A program made the translations under genes and the position numbers. Positions 18,290 to 27,159 of a stretch of 64,000 nt of DNA are shown here, piece after piece. Origin of the DNA: Psychromonas marina. Lineage in GTDB: Bacteria > Pseudomonadota > Gammaproteobacteria > Enterobacterales > Psychromonadaceae. Below the pieces are notes generated by a model. The model saw only the letters and a list, made by a program, of their open reading frames with translations. It ran no database searches and was not told the DNA's origin. Each line of letters starts with the position of its first letter. Within the stretch, counting starts at the first letter, position 1. The DNA lies in NCBI RefSeq assembly GCF_030161115.1, contig NZ_BSPQ01000005.1, positions 408,807 to 472,806 of the forward strand, in the 5' to 3' direction.

Positions 18290-19137
18290 TGGTAGAAAGA
18301 AGACCACTCTTTAGGATTTTTTGTCATGTTATTTTAGTGCTTGGCATTGTTTCCATTGCACTGCCTGTTTGGGTTGCCGTTGTTGCAACAACACATGAAA
18401 ATAGTGCTTTCTCAACGAGCACGCCACTTTGGTTTGGTGATTTAGGATTTAGTGTCTTTCGTGACTTGTTAAGTAATGAAAGTACTTTTAATAATTCATC
18501 ATTGCCCATTACCGATATGTTGTTTAATTCGATGATCATGGCGTTAGCTATTACTGTTGGTAAATTATCTATTTCGATTATGTCGGCTTATGCCGTGGTG
18601 TTTTTCAGGTTCCCTGGGCGTATGTTGGCTTTTTGGATGATTTTTTTCACACTGATGCTACCCGTTGAAGTGCGTATTATTCCAACCTTTGAGATTGTCA
18701 CTAATCTCAACATGCTGAACTCATTTTCAGGGTTAACGATTCCACTGATTGCCAGTGCAACCGCCACATTCTTATTTAGACAGTTCTTTTTAACGGTGCC
18801 TCGTGAGCTAGTTGAAGCCGCGCGTATTGATGGTGCTGGTCCTATTCGCTTCTTTTTCGATATATTGCTGCCACTTTCGCGCACTAATATCGCCGCGTTG
18901 TTTGTGATCACCTTTATCTATGGTTGGAACCAGTATTTATGGCCGCTGTTGATCACCACTGATGCACAGTATTACACCATCGTGATGGGCATCAAGCAGA
19001 TGCTTGGTGTCACAGACGGAATTATCGAGTGGAATAAAATTATGGCCACCACAATTATCGCAATGCTACCGCCAGTTATCGTAGTTATTGCTATGCAAAA
19101 GGCGTTTGTTAAAGGCCTAGTAGATTCGGAGAAGTAA
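18289..19137 (+). CDS. ugpE: sn-glycerol-3-phosphate ABC transporter permease UgpE
   Basis: A 282-residue second permease subunit with six helices and the EAA motif EAARIDGAGPIRFFFDILLPL (here split as EAARIDGAGP / FFFDILLPL). It pairs with UgpA to form the membrane channel. TAATG overlaps the ugpA stop, and the ugpE stop is directly followed by the ugpC ATG, so the three are translationally coupled. Confidence 0.95.
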   Translation: MVERRPLFRIFCHVILVLGIVSIALPVWVAVVATTHENSAFSTSTPLWFGDLGFSVFRDLLSNESTFNNSSLPITDMLFNSMIMALAITVGKLSISIMSAYAVVFFRFPGRMLAFWMIFFTLMLPVEVRIIPTFEIVTNLNMLNSFSGLTIPLIASATATFLFRQFFLTVPRELVEAARIDGAGPIRFFFDILLPLSRTNIAALFVITFIYGWNQYLWPLLITTDAQYYTIVMGIKQMLGVTDGIIEWNKIMATTIIAMLPPVIVVIAMQKAFVKGLVDSEK

Positions 19138-20244
19138 ATGTCAACTGTAACACTTTCAAATATTGCTAAAGCGTACCCAAATGGCTACCAAGCTGTTCAT
19201 AAACTTAATTTAGATATCCAAGATGGCGAGATGGTGGTGCTTGTTGGACCAAGTGGCTGCGGCAAATCAACACTATTACGAATGATTGCTGGACTGGAGG
19301 AGATAACCTCTGGCGAACTGACAATCGATGGAAGTATTGTTAACCATTTAGAACCAGGCGAGCGAGATATTGCGATGGTATTTCAAAACTATGCGCTTTA
19401 CCCACATATGACTATCTATAACAATATGGCTTATGGATTACGTAACCGTAAAACCCCTAAGGCGGAGATTCACCGTTTAGTGACTGAAGCCGCTGAAATG
19501 TTAGAGCTTTCTGAGTTATTAGAGAGAAAGCCAAAAGAGCTTTCTGGTGGGCAAAAACAACGTGTTGCGATGGGACGCGCGATTGTACGTGAACCTAAGG
19601 TATTCCTGTTTGATGAACCACTTTCTAACCTAGATGCTAAATTACGGGTACAGATGAGGCTACAAATTAAGAAGTTACAGCGCCGTTTAGGGACAACGTC
19701 AATTTATGTAACCCATGATCAAGTTGAGGCGATGACACTTGCGGATAAATTAGTGGTACTCAACAAAGGTAATGTAGAGCAAGTAGGGCGTCCTATTGAA
19801 ATTTATGACCGACCAGCATCAGTTTTTGTTGCCACTTTTATCGGCTCACCATCGATGAATATCTTTGATGCAAATATCATTTCACAAGGGGTTAAGTTAG
19901 GTAATTTATTATACAAATTTAATACCCAATATTTAAAAATTGGCGGTGTAAAATTAGGTATTCGACCTGAACATTTACAAGTGACTAAAACCAACCCGTG
20001 GTTTGAAGTGGAAGTTGAATTGATTGAAGCATTGGGGGCAGACCTGCTCGTTTACTGCAGAACAACGGGTGAGCACAGCCAAAATTTGGTGGTGCGTGTT
20101 GATGGGCATAGTCAATTTAAACTAGGGGATGTAATTGGTTTAACCACTAAACTTGAACACTTGCATCTATTTGATGCAACGACATCGAAGCGCATTCACA
20201 TTGAAAATAACGTACAACCAATTACCGAGGCTATTTATGCTTAA
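19138..20244 (+). CDS. ugpC: sn-glycerol-3-phosphate ABC transporter ATP-binding protein UgpC
   Basis: A 368-residue ATPase of the MalK/UgpC class. It has Walker A GPSGCGKS (about residues 38-45), signature LSGGQKQR, Walker B VFLFDEPLSNLDAK and the H-loop YVTHDQVEA. The C-terminal TOBE/regulatory domain contains LGIRPEHL. It energises UgpAE. The stop codon overlaps the start of the HAD phosphatase gene by 8 nt, extending the operon by one gene compared with E. coli. Confidence 0.96.
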   Translation: MSTVTLSNIAKAYPNGYQAVHKLNLDIQDGEMVVLVGPSGCGKSTLLRMIAGLEEITSGELTIDGSIVNHLEPGERDIAMVFQNYALYPHMTIYNNMAYGLRNRKTPKAEIHRLVTEAAEMLELSELLERKPKELSGGQKQRVAMGRAIVREPKVFLFDEPLSNLDAKLRVQMRLQIKKLQRRLGTTSIYVTHDQVEAMTLADKLVVLNKGNVEQVGRPIEIYDRPASVFVATFIGSPSMNIFDANIISQGVKLGNLLYKFNTQYLKIGGVKLGIRPEHLQVTKTNPWFEVEVELIEALGADLLVYCRTTGEHSQNLVVRVDGHSQFKLGDVIGLTTKLEHLHLFDATTSKRIHIENNVQPITEAIYA

Positions 20245-21103
20245 TTCAACACTCAATCGTGGGCATAGTGTAATGCCTAAACCACTGACTGCGATATCAT
20301 CAACGCAAGCAAAATCGATCAAATGGCTGTTTACTGATGTCGATGATACCCTCACTTGGGAAGGCTCGCTTCCTTTAGAGAGCATGATTGCATTGAATAA
20401 GTTATCTGCAGCGGGTGTACGCGTAGTTCCTGTTACTGGGGCTTGTGCAGGATGGTGTGATCAAATAGCTAAACTTTGGCCTGTTCATGGTGTTATTGGA
20501 GAGAACGGCGCTTTTTGGATGCAAAAAAACAGTGATGGATTTAGTACCCAAGCAACTATTGCACTCGATACTATGAAGCTGCAGCAAGAAAAGCTTATTG
20601 AGCAGCTTAATATTTTATTGCTTGAGTATCCTGACATTGGTTTTGCTAATGATCAGCCTTTTCGTTACTGCGATGTGGCGATCAACCTAAGCCAAGATAG
20701 AGAGCCTATCAGTGATAATATTTGTCGAGATTTAATCGCCAAAATAACTAAACTAACCGTTGATGGGCATCCTGTTAATGCAACGGAAAGCTCAATACAC
20801 CTTAACGTTTGGGTTGGAAGCCACAGTAAACGCTTAACCACAGAGGCTTATTTATTACATGATGCCTTAGTAAATAAGATTGATGCGCCAATAAACCTTA
20901 ATGAAATCGCTTATATTGGCGACTCGTTAAATGATGAGTCGATGTTTGCGTGGTTGCCCATGACATTTGGGGTAAGAAATATCGAACCAATTTTATCTCG
21001 GTTTAAAGCTAAACCTGCTTATATCACCAATAAAAATGGCGGGTATGGGTTTGCTGAGTTAGCTGAAGTTATTGTAGAAGCGAAAAAATCACTGGCTGCT
21101 TGA
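20237..21103 (+). CDS. HAD-superfamily phosphatase in the ugp operon
   Basis: A 288-residue HAD hydrolase of the IIB/Cof or mannosyl-3-phosphoglycerate phosphatase type. Motif I is DVDDT (FTDVDDTLTWEG), a VTGA motif II follows, and the C-terminal GDSLNDESMF supplies the metal-binding acids. The open frame starts at 20153 inside ugpC, but ATG 20237 (GAGG upstream, 8-nt overlap with the ugpC stop) fits coupled translation. Its place after ugpC suggests it removes phosphate from a ugp-derived compound, possibly glycerol-3-phosphate itself. Substrate is unproven. Confidence 0.8.
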   Translation: MLNSTLNRGHSVMPKPLTAISSTQAKSIKWLFTDVDDTLTWEGSLPLESMIALNKLSAAGVRVVPVTGACAGWCDQIAKLWPVHGVIGENGAFWMQKNSDGFSTQATIALDTMKLQQEKLIEQLNILLLEYPDIGFANDQPFRYCDVAINLSQDREPISDNICRDLIAKITKLTVDGHPVNATESSIHLNVWVGSHSKRLTTEAYLLHDALVNKIDAPINLNEIAYIGDSLNDESMFAWLPMTFGVRNIEPILSRFKAKPAYITNKNGGYGFAELAEVIVEAKKSLAA

Positions 21104-21133
21104 AATATTGATTGACGCTTTTAATAAAAACCA

Positions 21134-21180
21134 TAAAAAAGGCCAAGTTACTATGTTTAAGTAACGATAGTGACTTGGCT
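21134..21180 (-). terminator. terminator of the nitroreductase gene
   Basis: An imperfect inverted repeat of about 12 bp (21141-21152 region with 21168-21179) is followed on the minus strand by six U (AAAAAA at 21135-21140). It sits between the convergent HAD and nitroreductase genes. Confidence 0.75.
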
Positions 21181-21220
21181 TGCTTAGATCTTCTACATCC
21201 ATCTTCGAATAGACTTAATC

Positions 21221-21877
21221 TTAAAGTACTGTAAATATCTCATCGCTGGGTAAGCGTGCTTTAGGTAATCCATGGTTATAATCTTCACCCTCTTTGTGGT
21301 AACCCATAGCGAGGGCAACTTCACAGACAAAACCGCCAAGTTCATCTTCGAATATTTTACCAATCAGATCCGCATCAACGCCTTCCATTGGTGTCGAACC
21401 AATCTCAAGACGCGCGAGTGTATGCAATGCATTACCAAGGGCTAGGTAGAGTTGTGCTTTTGTCCAGTGACCGTTAAAGCCTGCATCATCGGTATTTGAT
21501 TCTGCAAAGGTGTAACCGCCATTGAGCATATTATCGTACATCTCAGCAGGTAAGTGACCCGATTCTACTTCAATATCAACAACATGTTTGTATTTTTCTT
21601 TGCTGTAATGTGGGTCGTATGCAAATAAAATGATATGCGATGCTTGAACTGCATGATGCTGATTAAATTGGTATTTTATGGCAAAAGTATCATGGAAGCG
21701 CTGCTTAGCTCGTTCACTTTCAATTAAGATAAATTTCCATGGCTGTGAATTGATAGAAGACGCAGAGAGGCGGATCGCTTCTTTGATTATCTCTATTTTT
21801 TCAGATGAGATACGTTTATTGGAGTCATATTGCTTGACCGTATAACGCGCATGTAGATCTTTAATTATTTGATGCAT
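21221..21877 (-). CDS. nfsB: oxygen-insensitive NAD(P)H nitroreductase, NfsB type
   Basis: A 218-residue FMN-dependent nitroreductase. It has the family start RYTVKQYDSNKRIS, the FMN-binding RLSASSINSQPWKFILIE, and the C-terminal GYHKEGEDYNHGLPKARL. These dimeric enzymes reduce nitroaromatics, quinones and dihydropteridines with NAD(P)H. E. coli NfsB is 217 residues, so the length fits. It is a single gene with its own terminator. Exact subfamily is likely but not certain. Confidence 0.88.
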   Translation of the reverse strand: MHQIIKDLHARYTVKQYDSNKRISSEKIEIIKEAIRLSASSINSQPWKFILIESERAKQRFHDTFAIKYQFNQHHAVQASHIILFAYDPHYSKEKYKHVVDIEVESGHLPAEMYDNMLNGGYTFAESNTDDAGFNGHWTKAQLYLALGNALHTLARLEIGSTPMEGVDADLIGKIFEDELGGFVCEVALAMGYHKEGEDYNHGLPKARLPSDEIFTVL

Positions 21878-22004
21878 ATCTCTCTCCAGTGGGTTAAACG
21901 TAATTAATTGCTATAGAAAGTTAGCTCAATTTAACAACTTTACCATTAAACATATACCCGATTTATGTTGAGTGTTGCTAGGAGGCTGGAAATAAAAGTC
22001 GAGA

Positions 22005-22034
22005 TAAAAAAAAGCCCACAATAAAGTGGGCTTA
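22005..22034 (-). terminator. intrinsic terminator of adhE
   Basis: A 7-bp stem AGCCCAC (22013-22019) with GTGGGCT (22026-22032) is followed on the minus strand by eight U. Confidence 0.92.
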
Positions 22035-22058
22035 GTAAGATAAAGAGTGGTTAGCTAA

Positions 22059-24707
22059 TTATTTCGCTTTTTGCTCTTTTTTCTCTTCTTTAACTTCAGG
22101 TGCATCCATTACGTCAACGTATGCTTTACCGTAGTAAGAAGCGATTAATACTTCTTTAAGTTCAGCAATTAATGGGTAACGTGGGTTAGCACCAGTACAT
22201 TGGTCATCAAATGCATCTTCAGCAAGTGAGTCAACTTTAGCCATAAACGCAGCTTCATCAACACCAGCGGCTTGAATTGACATTGGAATATCCAATGCAA
22301 CTTTAAGCTCGTCTAACCAGTTAAGTAATGCATTAACTTTAGTTTCAGTATTACCTTCACGGTAACCTAAATGTTCTGCAATTTCAGCATAACGAGCACG
22401 TGCTTTAGGGCGATCGTACTGTGAGAATGCTGCTTGTTTAGTCGGGTTGTTTGTTGCGTTGAAACGAACAGTGTTCGAAATCAATAGTGCATTAGCAAGA
22501 CCGTGTGGAATGTGGAACTCAGCACCTAATTTATGCGCCATTGAGTGACACACACCTAGGAAAGACTGCGCAAAAGACATACCTGCGATTGTTGCTGCAT
22601 TGTGAACTTTCTCACGTGCGATTGGATCTTTCTTACCGTTAGCATAAGAGCTTGGTAAGTACTCTTTAAGCATCTTAAGTGCTTGTAGAGCGTGACCGTC
22701 TGAGTATTCGTTTGCAAGAACAGAAACATAAGCTTCCATTGCATGTGTTACCGCATCGTAACCACCGAATGCACATAGAGACTTAGGCATATCCATTACT
22801 AAGTTAGCATCTACAACAGCCATGTTTGGCGTTAGTTCGTAATCTGCTAATGGGTATTTTTGACCTGTTTTCTCATCTGTTACAACAGCGAATGGTGTTA
22901 CTTCAGAACCAGTACCTGACGTAGTTGTAATCGCAACCATTTCAGCTTTAGTACCCATTTTAGGGAACTTGTAGATACGTTTACGAATATCCATAAAGCG
23001 CATTGAAAGATCTTCGAAATCAGTTTCTGGGTGCTCGTACATTACCCACATGATTTTAGCTGCATCCATTGGTGAACCACCACCAACTGCTAAAATAACA
23101 TCTGGTTGGTAGCTGTGACATGCTTCAGCACCGGCTTTAACAACTGCTAATGTAGGATCTGCTTCTACTTCATGGAAAATTTCAACTTCCATGCCTTTTT
23201 CTTTTAAGATATTACGTAGATCATCAATGTAACCGTTGTTGAATAAGAAACGGTCAGTCACGATTAGTGCACGTTTTTTACCTTCAAGGTCAGTCATTGC
23301 AATTGGTAAACAGCCACGACGGAAGTAGATAGATTTTGGTAGTTTATGCCACAACATATTTTCTGCTCGCTTAGCTACAATTTTTTTGTTGATAAGGTGT
23401 TTAGGACCTACGTTTTCTGAGATAGCGTTACCACCCCAAGAACCACAACCTAGTGTTAATGAAGGTGCAAGTTCGAAGTTGTAAAGGTCACCGATACCAC
23501 CTTGAGATGCAGGCGTATTTACTAGAATACGTGCAGTCTTCATTTTGTCACCGAAGTATGCGATACGCTCTTCGTTGTTATCTTGGTCTGTGTAAAGTAC
23601 TGAAGTATGACCAACACCACCTATGTCTAAAACGATACCTGCTTGACGTACAGCATCTTCAAAGTTTTTCGCTTTGAATAGACCTAGAGTAGGAGATAGT
23701 TTTTCGTGAGCAAATTCATCATCCCAAGAAGCTTCTAAACCTTCACCGATTAAGATTTTAGTTGAAGTAGGTACTTTAACGCCTGCTAGTTCAGCAATTT
23801 TGTATGCCGGTTGACCAACGATTTTTGCGTTAAGGGCACCATCGATAAGTAGAACTTTACGTACTTTTTCAGCTTCTACTTTACTTAATACTACAGCACC
23901 GTATTTAGCAAAACGTGCTTTAACTTCGTCGTAGATAGATTCAACAACGATTGCCGCTTGCTCAGAAGCACAGATAACACCGTTATCGAATGTTTTAGAC
24001 ATTAAGATAGAAGAAACAGCACGTTTGATATCTGCAGTTTCATCGATTACTACAGGTGTGTTACCTGCGCCAACACCGATTGCTGGTTTACCCGATGAGT
24101 AAGCCGCTTTCACCATGCCTGGACCACCAGTAGCAAGGATCATGTTGATATCGTCATGTTTCATTAATTTGTTAGAAAGTTCTACAGAAGGTACATCAAT
24201 CCAACCGATGATATCTTTTGGAGCGCCGGCTTTCACTGCTGCTTCTAATACGATTTTAGCTGCGTAGTTGGTTGCATTTTTAGCACGTGGATGTGGCGAG
24301 AAGATACAGCCATTACGCGTTTTAAGACAGATTAGTGCTTTAAAGATTGCTGTTGATGTAGGGTTTGTAGTTGGAACGATTGCACAAACGATACCTAGTG
24401 GTTCAGCGATAGTGATAGTACCACCTTCATCGTTACGGTCGATGATGCCACATGTTAGCTCGTCTTTATATTTGTTATAAATGAACTCAGATGCAAAGTG
24501 GTTTTTGATTACTTTGTCTTCCATGATACCCATGCCTGACTCAGTAGCAGCCATTTTAGCAAGTTCGATACGCGCAGTTGAAGCAGCTAGAGATGCAGCA
24601 CGGAAGATTTTATCAACCTGCTCTTGTGAATAGCCTGCAAATTCTTGTTGCGCCGCTTTAACGCGTGCAACCATTGCATTTAATTCAGCAACATTACTTA
24701 CTGTCAT
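22059..24707 (-). CDS. adhE: bifunctional acetaldehyde-CoA/alcohol dehydrogenase
   Basis: An 882-residue fused fermentative enzyme. The N-terminal aldehyde dehydrogenase domain (about 1-440) has the catalytic-Cys segment NGVICASEQA. The C-terminal Fe-dependent alcohol dehydrogenase (about 450-870) has GGGSPMDAAK, the metal-binding His region HSMAHKLGAEFHIPHG, and FDDQCTGANPRYP. It turns acetyl-CoA into ethanol while reoxidising two NADH, and it assembles into spirosomes in relatives. The open frame extends to a TTG at 24719, but ATG 24707 with GGAG eight bases upstream gives MTVSNVAELNAMV, matching known AdhE starts. An FNR-like box lies 131 bp upstream. Confidence 0.97.
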   Translation of the reverse strand: MTVSNVAELNAMVARVKAAQQEFAGYSQEQVDKIFRAASLAASTARIELAKMAATESGMGIMEDKVIKNHFASEFIYNKYKDELTCGIIDRNDEGGTITIAEPLGIVCAIVPTTNPTSTAIFKALICLKTRNGCIFSPHPRAKNATNYAAKIVLEAAVKAGAPKDIIGWIDVPSVELSNKLMKHDDINMILATGGPGMVKAAYSSGKPAIGVGAGNTPVVIDETADIKRAVSSILMSKTFDNGVICASEQAAIVVESIYDEVKARFAKYGAVVLSKVEAEKVRKVLLIDGALNAKIVGQPAYKIAELAGVKVPTSTKILIGEGLEASWDDEFAHEKLSPTLGLFKAKNFEDAVRQAGIVLDIGGVGHTSVLYTDQDNNEERIAYFGDKMKTARILVNTPASQGGIGDLYNFELAPSLTLGCGSWGGNAISENVGPKHLINKKIVAKRAENMLWHKLPKSIYFRRGCLPIAMTDLEGKKRALIVTDRFLFNNGYIDDLRNILKEKGMEVEIFHEVEADPTLAVVKAGAEACHSYQPDVILAVGGGSPMDAAKIMWVMYEHPETDFEDLSMRFMDIRKRIYKFPKMGTKAEMVAITTTSGTGSEVTPFAVVTDEKTGQKYPLADYELTPNMAVVDANLVMDMPKSLCAFGGYDAVTHAMEAYVSVLANEYSDGHALQALKMLKEYLPSSYANGKKDPIAREKVHNAATIAGMSFAQSFLGVCHSMAHKLGAEFHIPHGLANALLISNTVRFNATNNPTKQAAFSQYDRPKARARYAEIAEHLGYREGNTETKVNALLNWLDELKVALDIPMSIQAAGVDEAAFMAKVDSLAEDAFDDQCTGANPRYPLIAELKEVLIASYYGKAYVDVMDAPEVKEEKKEQKAK

Positions 24708-24837
24708 ATATTTCTCCAAAGATTATAAAAGTTAAAAAATTTAAAAATGTTTTAGTAAAACTAAGTCTTATTTTCGTAAAACCTATCTTAGTAAATAACT
24801 TTCAAACCGATTATAGGAATTTACATTTTTTGAGGTA

Positions 24838-24851
24838 TTGATCAAGATCAT
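24838..24851. promoter_or_regulatory. FNR-like box upstream of adhE
   Basis: TTGATCAAGATCAT matches the FNR consensus TTGAT-N4-ATCAA at 9 of 10 defined positions. It fits anaerobic control of adhE. Spacing to a -10 was not determined. Confidence 0.6.
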
Positions 24852-24922
24852 GGTGTAAGTTAATTACTGTTAATAGTGATGTAGATCTATTTTTTTATTA
24901 TTTATTGTTATTTACTTAAGAT

Positions 24923-24949
24923 CTATTTGTATTCTTGTAATACAAATAG
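24923..24949. promoter_or_regulatory. palindrome in adhE / AI-2E permease intergenic region
   Basis: A perfect 10-bp inverted repeat, CTATTTGTAT (24923-24932) with ATACAAATAG (24940-24949), spaced by 7 nt. It is operator-like. I cannot assign a regulator. It does not match the HexR word. Confidence 0.4.
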
Positions 24950-25037
24950 GGTGCGTATCTTTTTAAAATCAATTGCTTACGGTTTGTCTGTGATTTACCT
25001 CTATTTTTTAACAATTAATGGGCGTGCTGACGGCATG

Positions 25038-25051
25038 TTTTACATGTAAAA
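25038..25051. promoter_or_regulatory. TTTTACATGTAAAA palindrome before the AI-2E-family permease
   Basis: A 14-bp perfect palindrome 30 bp upstream of the ATG at 25082, in the position of an operator or promoter element. No regulator is assigned. Confidence 0.35.
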
Positions 25052-25081
25052 TGTTAACTCTATTTATTTTATGGATTTTAT

Positions 25082-26152
25082 ATGACAAAAATATCAGCTT
25101 CTGCCCGTATTGCCCTGTATTTTTCCGCCATTGTTATTTCACTTGCAGGGATTAAAACAGCGTCACCGATCGTTGTTCCTTTTTTGCTTTCTCTGTTTGT
25201 TGCGATTATTTGTAATCCAGCGATTAATTTTTTATCTGATCGAAAAATACCACGTGGGCTAGCGATTACTTTAGTGATTGTTTTCATCTTCTCACTGTTT
25301 ATTGTTTTAGGTGGTGTCATTGGTAGTTCAGTTAATGGGTTCAGGGAAGCACTTCCAAGTTATGAATTGCAACTATCCAATGAATTAAATTGGGTTGTGA
25401 ACTGGATGGCGAGTCATAGTGTCACTATCTCTATGGATGAGGTACGTGGTTACTTTGATCCGAGTAAGGTGATGGGATTAGTGACAACGACACTGAGTGG
25501 TTTTAGCAGTGTGTTAGGCAATGTTTTTCTATTACTATTAACCGTGGTATTTATGCTCTCAGAAGGGCAGGGGTTTGCTAAAAAATTGCATGTAGCCTTT
25601 GATGACTCATCTGCAACAGATAAACGCATTGATCATTTTTTGAATATGGTAAATCGCTATATGGCGATAAAAACATTGATCAGCTTAGCGACGGGGTTAA
25701 TCATTGGGACTGTATTGTGGTTGATGGGGGTTGATTTCTTTGTGCTTTGGGCGTTACTTGCTTTCTTATTAAATTATATTCCAAATATCGGTTCTATCAT
25801 TGCAGCGGTTCCGGCAGTAATTCTGACCTTTTTACAGTTAGGGTTAATACCGGCAGGTTTTGTTGTTGCTTTGTTTGTTGGCGTTAATATGATCATGGGT
25901 AGCATCGTAGAGCCTCGCTTTATGGGACGTAGTTTAGGGCTTTCGACCTTGGTGGTTTTCTTATCTTTAATTTTTTGGGGATGGTTATTAGGTATGGTAG
26001 GCATGTTACTATCTGTACCCTTAACGATGATCTTTAAGATCGCCTTAGAAAACAGCAGTGATGGGCGTTGGTTCGCTATTTTATTAAGCTCTGATGAAGA
26101 GGTTGATACACTATCACAAGTCGATAAAACCGTTACAGTTGAAGAAAAGTAA
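25082..26152 (+). CDS. AI-2E/PerM family membrane permease (TqsA-like)
   Basis: A 356-residue membrane protein of the AI-2E transporter family. There are two N-terminal helices, then a soluble loop (about 85-125), then five or six helices, ending in a hydrophilic tail. Family phrases are IVVPFLLSLFVAIICNPAINFL and LAFLLNYIPNIGSIIAAVPAVI. TqsA in E. coli was linked to autoinducer-2 export, while other members act as Na+(Li+)/H+ antiporters, so the substrate is open. The stop overlaps the ATG of the methyltransferase gene (TAATG). Confidence 0.88.
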   Translation: MTKISASARIALYFSAIVISLAGIKTASPIVVPFLLSLFVAIICNPAINFLSDRKIPRGLAITLVIVFIFSLFIVLGGVIGSSVNGFREALPSYELQLSNELNWVVNWMASHSVTISMDEVRGYFDPSKVMGLVTTTLSGFSSVLGNVFLLLLTVVFMLSEGQGFAKKLHVAFDDSSATDKRIDHFLNMVNRYMAIKTLISLATGLIIGTVLWLMGVDFFVLWALLAFLLNYIPNIGSIIAAVPAVILTFLQLGLIPAGFVVALFVGVNMIMGSIVEPRFMGRSLGLSTLVVFLSLIFWGWLLGMVGMLLSVPLTMIFKIALENSSDGRWFAILLSSDEEVDTLSQVDKTVTVEEK

Positions 26153-27072
26153 TGAACATATTAGAACAGATTAATTGGCCTGCCGTGAGTGCCTTGCCTG
26201 AAACCGAGTTACAGCGTTTATACCATGGCCGTGGCTTTCATTTTCCTGAGAGTAGCCATGTTAATATTGATTGGTTATCACCCGTTGTCCTCATTATTTT
26301 ATATAAAGAGGAAAATGAGGATTGGTTGGCGCAGTTATCTGAAGCACTGTTGCTAAAAATGACAGAAATAGGCTTTTTAGTGAAAAGCATACAGGTGCAA
26401 TATCGTTGTCGAGAGTTCGCGCCTACTGAAATTTTATGGGGTGAAGGGGTTACCGATTTTGTTTCACTTGAAAATGAACTTCACTACAAAATAAACTTAG
26501 GCACTAATCAGAACTATGGCATTTTCTTAGATATGAAAAATGGACGTAGTTGGCTACATGACAATGCATCTGGTAAAGCTGTTTTAAATCTTTTTTCTTA
26601 TACTTGTGCTTTTTCAACCGCTGCAATTGCTGGTGGTGCATCAAGCGTGGTTAATCTTGATATGAGTAAAGCGGCACTCGCTGTCGGCCGTGATAACCAT
26701 CGTTTAAATGGGCATGATTTAGGTAAAATAAAGTATCTTGGTCATGATCTCTTTAAATCTTGGGGAAAGGTAAAGCGTTTAGGACCTTACGATATTGTGA
26801 TTGCAGATCCACCTTCGCTACAGAAAGGCAGTGTCAATATTAAGCGTGATTATCCTAAAATAATACGCCGTTTACCTGAGCTTCTTAACCCTGGTGGTCA
26901 AGCACTGCTTTGTTTAAACTCTCCAGATCTTGATTTTGCATTCCTAGAAGAAGTACTTAAAACGGAATGTCCTAATGCTAAAATATTGCAAAAGATCATG
27001 CCAGAAGAGCACTTTATCAATATCAACCCTGATCGTGGTTTGAAATGTTTGTTAGTCGAGTTGCAAGAATAG
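26152..27072 (+). CDS. class I SAM-dependent methyltransferase, RlmI/RlmK-like
   Basis: A 306-residue protein. After a short divergent N-terminus there is a Rossmann methyltransferase domain. It has the approach segment NYGIFLDMKNGR, SAM motif I LNLFSYTCAFSTAAIAGGA, the acidic loop end NLDMSK, and motif IV DPPSLQKG, as in RlmI/RlmK-type 23S rRNA methyltransferases. There is no PUA domain, unlike RlmI. An RNA substrate is likely from the DPPS motif and family, but the target is unknown. It is translationally coupled to the AI-2E-family permease upstream. Confidence 0.83.
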   Translation: MNILEQINWPAVSALPETELQRLYHGRGFHFPESSHVNIDWLSPVVLIILYKEENEDWLAQLSEALLLKMTEIGFLVKSIQVQYRCREFAPTEILWGEGVTDFVSLENELHYKINLGTNQNYGIFLDMKNGRSWLHDNASGKAVLNLFSYTCAFSTAAIAGGASSVVNLDMSKAALAVGRDNHRLNGHDLGKIKYLGHDLFKSWGKVKRLGPYDIVIADPPSLQKGSVNIKRDYPKIIRRLPELLNPGGQALLCLNSPDLDFAFLEEVLKTECPNAKILQKIMPEEHFININPDRGLKCLLVELQE

Positions 27073-27159
27073 ATATTGAGGAAACCTGTGTTGCTTGTAC
27101 GGCACAGGTTGATTACTGAAGTAAAAAAACGCGTATTTTGAAAAAGGATTGTCACTATT

